A program made the translations under genes and the position numbers. The notes beneath the pieces were generated by a model. The model was not told the DNA's origin. It was given only the letters and a program-made list of their open reading frames with translations, and made no database searches. A DNA stretch of 5,598 nt, from the NCBI GenBank assembly GCA_024763595.1, contig JANTFK010000261.1:1-5598 (forward strand), read 5' to 3'. Source of the DNA: Bacteroidales bacterium (lineage in GTDB: Bacteria; Bacteroidota; Bacteroidia; Bacteroidales; GCA-2748055). The number at the start of each line of letters is the position of its first letter. The stretch's first letter is position 1. This document shows positions 1 to 5,598 of this stretch, in pieces.

Positions 1-124
1 AATTGTGAATAAACTGGAAATTGACAGATTTCGGGTGTATCTTCCGGAAAGGATTCCGGTGAATGATCAGGGGATTGGAGCGGGACAGCTGGCGATCGGG
101 GCCCACATTGTCAAAAACAGATAG
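1..124 (+). CDS. hypF: HypF C-terminal fragment (carbamoyltransferase, [NiFe]-hydrogenase maturation)
   Basis: This is the 3' end of a gene that begins outside the window. Reading from base 2 gives 40 codons ending at TAG 122-124. The last part reads VPVNDQGIGAGQLAIGAH. HypF proteins end with a conserved block of the form P-x-N-D-x-G-I-x-x-G-Q-x-x-x-A, in the YrdC/Kae1-like carbamoyl transfer part of the protein. The family makes a thiocarbamate on HypE from carbamoyl phosphate, the precursor of the cyanide ligands of the hydrogenase iron. The usual NDGG is NDQG here, a small variation. The downstream neighbour is hypB, 2 bases after this stop, which strongly supports the call. The fragment is short, so the identification rests on the motif plus the context. 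Confidence 0.8.
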   Translation, partial: IVNKLEIDRFRVYLPERIPVNDQGIGAGQLAIGAHIVKNR

Positions 125-126
125 TT

Positions 127-1092
127 ATGTGCGATACCTGTGGATGCGGCCAGGATAATGGCCAGGTAAAGATCTCCCGGCCCGGTGAGGGAGCAGATGT
201 TCATGACCACGGTCATGACATAGGTCACAACCACCCCCATGACCATCAGCATCTTCATGGCACTATCCACAACCACCCCCATGACCATTCCCTTGACACA
301 GGTCACAACCATGACCATCCGCATTCTCATGGTGCGAATCACACCCATTCCCATGACCATTCCCATCCCCATGACCATTCCCATCCCCATGACCATTCCC
401 ATCCCCATGACCATTCCCATCCCCATGACCATACCGGACAGGCCGGGGAACGGTTGATTCTGCTTGAAAAAGATATTCTGGGCCGGAACAACCTGGTGGC
501 CAGCAGAAACAGCGGCTATTTTGAAGCCAAAGAGATCCTGGCCCTGAACCTGATGAGTTCCCCCGGCTCGGGTAAAACCACGTTGCTGGAGGCAACCATC
601 GGATTATTGAAAGGAGAGCGGAAGATGGCTGTCATTGAGGGCGATCAGCAAACCATGAATGATGCGGAGCGCATTGACCGCACCGGCGTACCCGTTGTAC
701 AGGTTAACACAGGAGATGGTTGTCACCTGGATGCGGAGATGATTCGTCAGGCTGTAGAAAAGCTGCAGCCGGAACAGAAAACGTTGCTCTTCATTGAGAA
801 TGTGGGCAATCTTGTCTGTCCCTCCCTGTTTGAACTGGGGGAGAGGAGCAGGATCGTGATTATCAGTGTGACAGAGGGTGATGACAAGCCCGTGAAATAT
901 CCCACCATGTTTCAGTATGCGCAACTTTGCATCATCAATAAGACCGATTTATTGCCCTATGTGGACTTCGATATGCAAAAAGTCAGTGAATATGCCCTGG
1001 GAGTAAATCCTGAACTGGAAATGCTGGCACTATCTGCAAAGAGCGGTGAAGGTATGGATAAATGGATCAGCTGGATCAGGAATCTGGGTTAA
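127..1092 (+). CDS. hypB: HypB, hydrogenase nickel-incorporation GTPase with long His-rich tract
   Basis: HypB is a SIMIBI-class cytosolic GTPase that works with HypA to insert nickel into the large subunit of [NiFe] hydrogenases. The 321-residue protein begins MCDTCGCG, matching the N-terminal CxxCGC high-affinity nickel site of E. coli-type HypB. Residues 26-102 are a His-rich linker with 34 His, as in nickel-storing HypB (nickelin-type) proteins. The G domain follows: P-loop SSPGSGKTT at 144-152, GDQQTMNDAERI around 172-183, the C199-H200 metal site in GDGCHLDAEM, ENVGNLVCP at 224-232 (C231), NKTD at 271-274 for guanine recognition, and SAKSGEG at 303-309. All key motifs are present, so it should be active. 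The ATG at 127 fits because it places the CxxCGC motif at the extreme N-terminus. It lies 2 bases after the hypF stop with no clear Shine-Dalgarno, so coupled translation is likely. The length is above that of HypB without a His tract because of this linker. Confidence 0.96.
   Translation: MCDTCGCGQDNGQVKISRPGEGADVHDHGHDIGHNHPHDHQHLHGTIHNHPHDHSLDTGHNHDHPHSHGANHTHSHDHSHPHDHSHPHDHSHPHDHSHPHDHTGQAGERLILLEKDILGRNNLVASRNSGYFEAKEILALNLMSSPGSGKTTLLEATIGLLKGERKMAVIEGDQQTMNDAERIDRTGVPVVQVNTGDGCHLDAEMIRQAVEKLQPEQKTLLFIENVGNLVCPSLFELGERSRIVIISVTEGDDKPVKYPTMFQYAQLCIINKTDLLPYVDFDMQKVSEYALGVNPELEMLALSAKSGEGMDKWISWIRNLG
226..318 (+). repeat. Imperfect direct repeats in the His-rich part of hypB
   Basis: A 21-bp sequence encoding HNHPHDH occurs identically at 226-246 and 268-288, exactly 42 bp (14 codons) apart. 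A third copy at 304-318 is shorter by an in-frame 6 bp and encodes HNHDH. The spacing and the in-frame difference suggest growth of the tract by slippage or unequal recombination. These copies are older-looking than the perfect array that follows at 352-432. Confidence 0.8.
352..432 (+). repeat. 18-bp coding minisatellite in hypB
   Basis: The unit CATGACCATTCCCATCCC is repeated four times without a mismatch (352-369, 370-387, 388-405, 406-423), followed by a 9-base partial copy (424-432). Each unit encodes six residues in a HDHSHP pattern, giving HypB residues 76-102. Because the unit is a multiple of three, a change in copy number keeps the reading frame and only alters the number of histidines. 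Confidence 0.93.
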
Positions 1093-1101
1093 CATTAACC
1101 C
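1086..1101. repeat. Inverted repeat over the hypB stop codon
   Basis: GGGTTAA (1086-1092) and TTAACCC (1095-1101) form a perfect 7-bp inverted repeat separated by 2 bases. As a hairpin it would have about 6 stem pairs and a 4-base loop. It includes the hypB TAA stop and lies in the 18-bp gap before the stop of the convergent sulfatase gene. It could weakly help end transcription from both sides, but there is no T tract on either side, so it is not a canonical terminator. Confidence 0.4.
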
Positions 1102-1110
1102 GGGTCAATA

Positions 1111-2964
1111 TTAATCTGTATCCACATTCCACTTCCTGAGCAGTCCCTTGTATGCCCTCACATCCTGTTGCCGCTCCATTTTTTCATATTTTCCGGGTAT
1201 GGCCCTGCACCCTTCCAGGAACTCAGCAGCCGTGCCATTAATGTGATCGATGCTGTTCAGGGCAAAGGTCCTGCCCATCGGGTAATCACTGTTGAGCACC
1301 CGGTTGTATGCCCGTATTGCTTCCTTTTTCTTTCCCAGACGGTAAAGGATCTCGGCTGATAATACACTTACATCCGGGGCATCGTCAAAAGCGGTTTTCT
1401 CCAGTTCCCGGAGCGCGATGCGGGAACTGTCGCCCAGTTGCAGGAGGCCCTGCGCTGCCCAGTAGCGGACCGCTCCATCCTCATGCTCCAGCAACCGGGT
1501 CAGTTTTTCTGCATTCCGTGCATCTCCCTCAGATGCCAGGAAGGCAGCATCAAGGATCTCCTCATAAGGTACGGATCCGCTACGCATGTAGTCGTAAATG
1601 GGGGTTCCGCCTGCACGGATGTTCCGGTCGGCTTCGGGGATAAAACCTGCATCCTTCATGGAGAGTGCCATCTCCCGGGTTGCCTGGCGCATGGTCACCA
1701 GGCGCTCTGCAGAGGCAGGGTCCCCGGCCAGGTTATGCACCTCCCAGGGATCCTTAAGCTTATCATACAGCTCTTCCACCGGTTTGGTTTTCCACCACCT
1801 GGACTGGACCTCATTGCACTGACCGTTACGGTAAGCCTTGTCCCAGGATTGCATGGAAGGAGCCCTCCAGAGGTATTCCAGGTATTGCAGGTAAATCCGG
1901 TTGGGATTAAAATTCCGTGTGTATCTGAAATTCCTGTCAACGATGGAACGTGACATATCGTAGCGTTCATCCATGCGGTCACGGAACATATAGACATAGG
2001 GCGGCTCCTCTCTCTTGTACTTTCCCAGGAAGGCGCTTCCCTGCATATAATCCGGTGCATCCAGATCCACAAGGCTCAGCAGGGTAGGGGCCAGGTCTAC
2101 AAAGCTGACCAGTCTTTCCACCTTCGAGCCCGGACCGGAAGCAGGAAAGAGGTGTTTGTATTTTTCCGGGATCCGGATAATCATGGGTACATGGGTGCCG
2201 GTTTCATACAGGAAACGTTTGCTTCGTCCCAGAACTCCCCCATGGTCACTGTAATAAAATACAATGGTACTCTCTGCCAGTCCGGCCTCATCCAGTTCCT
2301 GCAGCAGCTCTCCCACCCGGGTATCCATCTCTTCAACCTTATCGTAATACTGTGCCCAGTCATGCCGGATCTCAGGGGTGTCGGGATGATAGGGGGGAAG
2401 GGTCACATCGGCCGGTTTGTGTCTCAGTTCTTCAGCGGGAATAGATTTATGAATGGAGCTTTCATGGCTGATGGTGATATTGAAGATGGCAAAGAAAGGC
2501 TGGCCTTCCTTCCGGTTATTGTAATGCGCTTCCCGGCTGCATTCATCCCACATGCTCGCCAGGTCAACGGGACGGATATTGTAGTCCGTTTTACTGTTGT
2601 TGGTACAATAGTACCCCTGGTTCCTGAGGTATTCAGTATAGAACCGGACAGTTTCCGATTTTGGATAGTAGCTGCGCATCTGTTCATTTCCGTTGGAACA
2701 GGCATAAACCCCGGTGATGATCGTATTGCGGGCCGGGGCACAGACCGGTGTATTGGCATAGGCATTGGTATAGAGAAATCCTTCGGCAGCCAGCCTGTCC
2801 AGGTTGGGTGTCGTGGCGAATTTATCTCCGTAACACCCCAGCATACGGCTGTTATCCTCACTGGTGATCCAGAGGATATTGGGCAATTCTGTGCCGGTTT
2901 TTTTACACGCAGTGGTCAGCAATGTGGTCAGCAAAAAAAGGAAAAAAGCATATCTGGTTTTCAT
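1111..2964 (-). CDS. S1-family sulfatase lipoprotein with C-terminal HEAT-like region
   Basis: A predicted sulfate-ester or N-sulfate hydrolase of the alkaline-phosphatase-like fold, 617 residues. Residues 1-20 look like a lipoprotein signal (MKTR, hydrophobic stretch, LLTTAC with C20), so it is probably anchored in the envelope. The core starts at PNILWITSEDNS (28-39), with E36-D37 where sulfatases have metal-binding acidic residues. C75 in CAPAR (75-79) fits the C-x-P-x-R signature whose Cys is converted to formylglycine. H167 (SHESS), D240-H241 (SDHGG) and K249 (SKRFLYETGTHVP) match the remaining active-site blocks. DPWEVHNLAGDP at 405-416 is the usual late sulfatase motif. Residues from about 480 to 560 resemble HEAT repeats. 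Overall it looks like the heparan N-sulfatase (SGSH)-like branch, but the substrate cannot be told from sequence. The ATG at 2964 is chosen because the signal peptide follows at once. A Cys-type sulfatase maturase is required and is not in the window. Confidence 0.9.
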   Translation of the reverse strand: MKTRYAFFLFLLTTLLTTACKKTGTELPNILWITSEDNSRMLGCYGDKFATTPNLDRLAAEGFLYTNAYANTPVCAPARNTIITGVYACSNGNEQMRSYYPKSETVRFYTEYLRNQGYYCTNNSKTDYNIRPVDLASMWDECSREAHYNNRKEGQPFFAIFNITISHESSIHKSIPAEELRHKPADVTLPPYHPDTPEIRHDWAQYYDKVEEMDTRVGELLQELDEAGLAESTIVFYYSDHGGVLGRSKRFLYETGTHVPMIIRIPEKYKHLFPASGPGSKVERLVSFVDLAPTLLSLVDLDAPDYMQGSAFLGKYKREEPPYVYMFRDRMDERYDMSRSIVDRNFRYTRNFNPNRIYLQYLEYLWRAPSMQSWDKAYRNGQCNEVQSRWWKTKPVEELYDKLKDPWEVHNLAGDPASAERLVTMRQATREMALSMKDAGFIPEADRNIRAGGTPIYDYMRSGSVPYEEILDAAFLASEGDARNAEKLTRLLEHEDGAVRYWAAQGLLQLGDSSRIALRELEKTAFDDAPDVSVLSAEILYRLGKKKEAIRAYNRVLNSDYPMGRTFALNSIDHINGTAAEFLEGCRAIPGKYEKMERQQDVRAYKGLLRKWNVDTD

Positions 2965-3023
2965 TGTTCAGGGATATTAATGTTGCATCCGCCCTGGATC
3001 CGGGCTGAAGCAGGGTTCCAGGT

Positions 3024-3054
3024 TGAAAATAATATTATTTCCGCGATTGGACAA
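3024..3054 (-). promoter_or_regulatory. Weak Bacteroidota-type promoter candidate for the sulfatase gene
   Basis: On the minus strand a TTG (3054-3052) is followed after 20 bases by TATTTTCA (3031-3024). The known Bacteroides promoter has TTG near -33 and TAnnTTTG near -7 with about this spacing. The -7 element here is an incomplete match, ending TTCA instead of TTTG. Transcription would start roughly 50-60 bases upstream of the sulfatase ATG. The site overlaps the AT palindrome at 3027-3040. The sulfatase gene may instead be read through from the DUF5916 gene. Confidence 0.25.
3027..3040. repeat. 14-bp perfect AT palindrome in the intergenic region
   Basis: AAATAATATTATTT is its own reverse complement. 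It lies in the 178-bp gap between the DUF5916 gene and the sulfatase gene, about 63-76 bases upstream of the sulfatase start. A dyad of this size beside a promoter-like element could be an operator for a dimeric regulator, but AT-rich palindromes also arise by chance in such gaps. Confidence 0.4.
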
Positions 3055-3142
3055 CCCCTGCCGGTTTTTCCTGTCGTCCAGGCAGTGGATGAGCTTTGGG
3101 GAGACGGTTTTTTCTTCATTATAATAATATGCATCATACCGT

Positions 3143-5440
3143 TCAACGGATACGGAAGGTGTGGGTATATTTAACCAGGATAGCCCTCAGGTTACTGTCC
3201 GGAAGAACGGGATCATATTGGTAGCGGCTGGTGTTCAGGGCATCGTTGTAGACCAGGTAGAGGTCATTCCCTTCCCTGGGATTATACCTGATCCGGGCAT
3301 TGATATAGACACCGTTCGTCAGACTGTTGTACTGGACATAGCTTGAGGCTGATAATTTTGTTGAATACATATAAGTAAGCTTGAACCTTACCAGGTGGGA
3401 GAGGTATACCTGGTCCAACGATTTAAAATCGATGCGGTAGAAGTAATATTGCAGGTTCAGTCTCCAGGTACTTTGCAGACTCAGGGTCTGGAAGAGGCTG
3501 AAAGAGTTTCTCCATCCACCATAATAGCTTCCGATGTAAACTATCAGCCCAGCTCCATACATCCGCTCCTTTGATGAGTAATAGTATCCTGAGAACCCTG
3601 CATTATGGTACTGTCCCGGTGCGATAGAAATTTTATCTGACAGGCTGAATCCGTTTTGAACATCATCATAGATATATTTTGGGTAGATGCTCAGATATGC
3701 GGAATTCTTGGTGGTTAAATTATAACTGGGAATAATCTCCACTGTTTCAAGGCTCCGGTCCCGGTTCCGGAAATAGTAGGCCCCTGAAACGGAAAACAGT
3801 TGCCTGGCAACCGGGGAATCTCTGGGCGAGATCATCCCATAGCCAAGTTTATGACTCAGTTTGGTAAAGTTGTTTCTGAATTCAAAACCCATCTCCGGGT
3901 TGTATCCTTCCCCGGCTCTTTCAAAACCAATTCCGTAAGAAAACCCTTCGTAAGATCTTTTCTCAAGGAATAGCTTATTCCGTGCCTGATTCATGGACAG
4001 AGCATTTTCGGTAGATGAATCTGCTGTCTGGGCCCAGGCGAGTTTCAGATAGGTGTCCCCTTTCAGGTTCAGAATGGCGTCTGCACCCAGTCCGGCATAA
4101 TAGTCGTTGTTATTTCCAATTCGGGAGTTACCCATGAATCCCACATAGGAGTTCTTATTCAGGGAGACCTTCCTTCTTATTCTAAGTACGGAGTGGTTCT
4201 CCGTACCAAGCATCTGATTACCGCTGTCATCTTCCAGTCGGCCGGTCTGAAGGCTCATACCCCCCAGGTCCCACTTGCCGGCCCTGCCGGTAATCCGGCC
4301 GCCCCCCCAGATGGGTACCTGCTGTCCTTCATAAAGGCCGATCCTCCTGCTGTAAAAGAATTGTCCCTCCTCTCCAAAACTGAAATCAAATACATTGGCT
4401 CTTTCCATAAAGAACTGTCGTTTTTCAGGAAAGAAGAGCGAATACCTGGTCAGGTTGATCTTCTGGTCATCAGCCTCGGCCTGGGCAAAGTCGGTATTCA
4501 CTGTAAGGTCAAGTGTAAGGTTCTTTGCAACTCCGTACTTTATATCCATTCCGGCGGACCGTTTCCAGGTGTTTTTAGCCTCATAGGCTGATCCCTGATC
4601 ATTTAGGTGGCTGACAGCCTGAAATCCTCCCAGGATATAGGGAGAAAAGTAGAGGGGGTTGATACTGGGGACATCTTTCATTTCGGCCTTCCGGTAACGG
4701 GAAACTTTCGCCCAGCTGAAGAAGCCCCACTGGTTTGAGATCTCGGGGTAGGTATACCACTCACTGTAACGGGCCACATAACGGTAGGCCGCCAGTCCCA
4801 TGGTCGCCTTGTTATCCACCAGCTGGTAACGCAGTGTGGAGAGGGGTATCCTGAATTCCGCAAACCAACCCTGCGCTGTAGTTGTAGTTTTCACCTCCCA
4901 AAGTGCATTCCAGTCCTTGTTGAAGGGGAACATCTTTCCGGTAGATTCACCATCATTCAGAATCTGAAAATCGAGGCGCAGTGCAACAGGCGAAGTGGAA
5001 AAATTCAATGCATTTTCATAATCATTGAACACATCTAGGCAGAGGCCGCACCAATCATTGTTTAAGTTCATTTCATCCCTGATCTTGCTGGATGCCTGGA
5101 TCTTCCCAGGTTCCCTGTCATAGTTGAATGCTGCATAATAGAGATACTGATCGGTATACCCTATTTTAAATTCAGAACGCTCGGTAGCCGGTTCCCCGGA
5201 ATTGGGGAGACACATGATGAGTTGATGCGCTTCCTTTTGTTCCCAGGCAGGTTCAAAAAGATTTCCGTCAAATACAGGCTCCTGATCAAGCCTGGAAATG
5301 ATCAACGGATCCTGGGCAAAGTGATCCACGGGATTCAATAACCAGATACCCACCAGCAGGAGAAATGCCGGTCTGTAACGTTTGAAAAACAAAAGGCTTT
5401 TGTTTTTCAACAAGTTACTTTTTATGTATATACGAGTCAA
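3143..5440 (-). CDS. CBM9-like / DUF5916 predicted outer-membrane beta-barrel protein
   Basis: A 765-residue protein of unknown function. Residues 1-42 form a signal peptide with a long basic start and a hydrophobic core (AFLLLVGIWLL, 25-35), with likely cleavage near HFAQ (40-43). Residues about 50-225 resemble the family 9 carbohydrate-binding beta-sandwich (PVFDGNLFEPAW, then GWFAEFRIPLSTLRY at 191-205). The rest is DUF5916, shown by LTLDLTVNTDFAQAEADDQ (308-326), NLTRYSLFFPEKRQFFMER (329-347), FFYSRRIGL (361-369) and VPIWGGGRITGR (375-386). Alternating aromatic strands continue to the end, KYTHTFRIR, as expected for an outer-membrane barrel. The length is normal and the C-terminus looks intact. 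There is no ATG before Met76, so the start must be TTG. TTG 5440 is preceded by AGGA 3 bases upstream and GGAGG 15 bases upstream, and TTG codons 10 and 11 are alternatives. The gene begins 36 bp after the stop of the upstream partial gene, suggesting an operon. The barrel and the sugar binding are family-based predictions. Confidence 0.88.
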   Translation of the reverse strand: MTRIYIKSNLLKNKSLLFFKRYRPAFLLLVGIWLLNPVDHFAQDPLIISRLDQEPVFDGNLFEPAWEQKEAHQLIMCLPNSGEPATERSEFKIGYTDQYLYYAAFNYDREPGKIQASSKIRDEMNLNNDWCGLCLDVFNDYENALNFSTSPVALRLDFQILNDGESTGKMFPFNKDWNALWEVKTTTTAQGWFAEFRIPLSTLRYQLVDNKATMGLAAYRYVARYSEWYTYPEISNQWGFFSWAKVSRYRKAEMKDVPSINPLYFSPYILGGFQAVSHLNDQGSAYEAKNTWKRSAGMDIKYGVAKNLTLDLTVNTDFAQAEADDQKINLTRYSLFFPEKRQFFMERANVFDFSFGEEGQFFYSRRIGLYEGQQVPIWGGGRITGRAGKWDLGGMSLQTGRLEDDSGNQMLGTENHSVLRIRRKVSLNKNSYVGFMGNSRIGNNNDYYAGLGADAILNLKGDTYLKLAWAQTADSSTENALSMNQARNKLFLEKRSYEGFSYGIGFERAGEGYNPEMGFEFRNNFTKLSHKLGYGMISPRDSPVARQLFSVSGAYYFRNRDRSLETVEIIPSYNLTTKNSAYLSIYPKYIYDDVQNGFSLSDKISIAPGQYHNAGFSGYYYSSKERMYGAGLIVYIGSYYGGWRNSFSLFQTLSLQSTWRLNLQYYFYRIDFKSLDQVYLSHLVRFKLTYMYSTKLSASSYVQYNSLTNGVYINARIRYNPREGNDLYLVYNDALNTSRYQYDPVLPDSNLRAILVKYTHTFRIR

Positions 5441-5476
5441 GCTTCCTGCTTTCTGCCTCCGGTAATGCAGATCAGC

Positions 5477-5598
5477 TCACTGTTCCAGGTCCACTTTCAG
5501 AATAAAGGGATCAAATACCTGGCTGATATAGAGATACTGCCTGTAGATTATGGCAGTGGAGCCACCGCTAATAGCTGAACCGTCTGTCCGGAATAGGG
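5477..5598 (-). CDS. C-terminal fragment resembling paraoxonase/SMP-30-like beta-propeller hydrolase
   Basis: The gene enters from the right edge and ends at TGA 5479-5477, leaving 39 sense codons after two edge bases. The segment GSTAIIYRQYLYISQVFDP followed by FILKVDLEQ resembles the last propeller strands of paraoxonases and related SMP-30/arylesterase lactonases. Those end in a G-S-[TS]-[AV]-x-x-[VI]-Y-x-x-x-L-x-I-x-x-V-F-x-x-x-L pattern. In that family a calcium-dependent six-bladed propeller hydrolyses lactones and esters. None of the catalytic residues lie in this fragment, so the enzyme activity is not supported, only the likely fold. It lies 36 bp upstream of the DUF5916 gene on the same strand. 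Another beta-propeller family remains possible. Confidence 0.5.
   Translation of the reverse strand, partial: LFRTDGSAISGGSTAIIYRQYLYISQVFDPFILKVDLEQ

Larger units (their letters stand above)
2961..3146 (-). other. Open frame bridging the gap between the DUF5916 gene and the sulfatase gene (doubtful gene)
   Basis: A 61-codon frame fills the gap exactly. A TTG at 3146-3144 overlaps the TGA of the upstream gene, and its own TGA at 2963-2961 overlaps the sulfatase ATG, a 4-base overlap at each end. ATG codons at 3137, 3134 and 3122 are alternative starts. The product would be small, rich in Ser, Pro and Lys at the start, with no signal peptide, membrane segment or motif I recognise. No Shine-Dalgarno precedes any start. 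A second frame of the same strand is also open across most of the gap but has no usable start. I think the gap is more likely non-coding leader than gene, but the double overlap is worth recording. Confidence 0.15.

Noticed and set aside
67..432. Minus-strand frame giving a Met/Val/Gly repeat protein
   Set aside because: It is the antisense reading of the His-rich repeats of hypB. The repetitive composition comes from the minisatellite and the frame has no recognisable domain.
127..432. Regular short repeats considered as a CRISPR-like array
   Set aside because: The units are directly adjacent without spacers, in frame, and encode histidines inside a clear HypB protein.
239..457. Plus-strand frame giving a repeated MTIPIP peptide
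   Set aside because: It is the +1 reading of the same repeats inside hypB, and the hypB frame has a full set of GTPase motifs.
3100..3150. ACGGT/ACCGT pairing flanking the AT-rich stretch after the DUF5916 stop, considered as a terminator
   Set aside because: The stem is only 5 bp with a loop of about 29 bases, and in the minus-strand transcript the following tract is A-rich, not U-rich.
2152..3174. Long plus-strand frame of 340 codons opposite the sulfatase 5' half and the intergenic gap
   Set aside because: The sulfatase frame on the other strand has all the catalytic motifs and a signal peptide. The antisense product has no coherent motif. It runs across the gap only because stops are scarce there.
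2965..3190. Second minus-strand frame through the gap with a protein-like stretch (ERYDAYYYNEEKTVSPK), considered as a frameshifted C-terminus of the DUF5916 protein
   Set aside because: The DUF5916 protein already ends in a typical final barrel strand (KYTHTFRIR), and this frame has no start codon of its own near its beginning. It ends at a TAA before the sulfatase start.

Overview
The window looks like chromosomal DNA of a Bacteroidota bacterium, probably an environmental, anaerobic or facultative member of the Bacteroidales/Marinilabiliales type. The reasons are a DUF5916 outer-membrane barrel protein, a lipoprotein sulfatase with an HEAT-like tail, weak or absent Shine-Dalgarno sequences, and gene starts without strong ribosome-binding motifs. 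This placement is inferred from protein families only; there is no rRNA gene in the window.

Left part, plus strand (1-1092): the last 40 codons of a hypF-like gene are followed after 2 bases by a complete hypB. Both belong to the maturation pathway of [NiFe] hydrogenases. HypF makes the carbamoyl/cyanide ligand precursor and HypB is the GTPase that helps deliver nickel. The window therefore catches the 3' end of a hyp operon, so the genome should encode a [NiFe] hydrogenase elsewhere. The HypB is unusually rich in histidine: 34 His lie within residues 26-102, and part of the tract is encoded by a perfect 18-bp minisatellite.

Right part, minus strand (5598 down to 1111): three genes lie in the same direction and converge on hypB with only 18 bp between the stop codons. 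In transcription order they are the C-terminal 39 codons of a gene resembling the end of paraoxonase/SMP-30 beta-propeller lactonases, a complete CBM9-like/DUF5916 predicted outer-membrane barrel protein that starts with TTG, and a complete S1-family sulfatase lipoprotein. A 178-bp gap separates the last two. It holds a 14-bp perfect AT palindrome, a weak promoter-like pair, and an open frame that bridges the gap exactly. The set suggests envelope-associated breakdown or uptake of a sulfated organic substrate, but no SusC/SusD pair or glycoside hydrolase is visible, so the substrate is unknown.

No RNA genes, mobile elements or CRISPR arrays were seen. I did not find a convincing new system. 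The points most worth checking are the hypB minisatellite, the gap between the DUF5916 gene and the sulfatase gene, and the three-gene minus-strand cassette.
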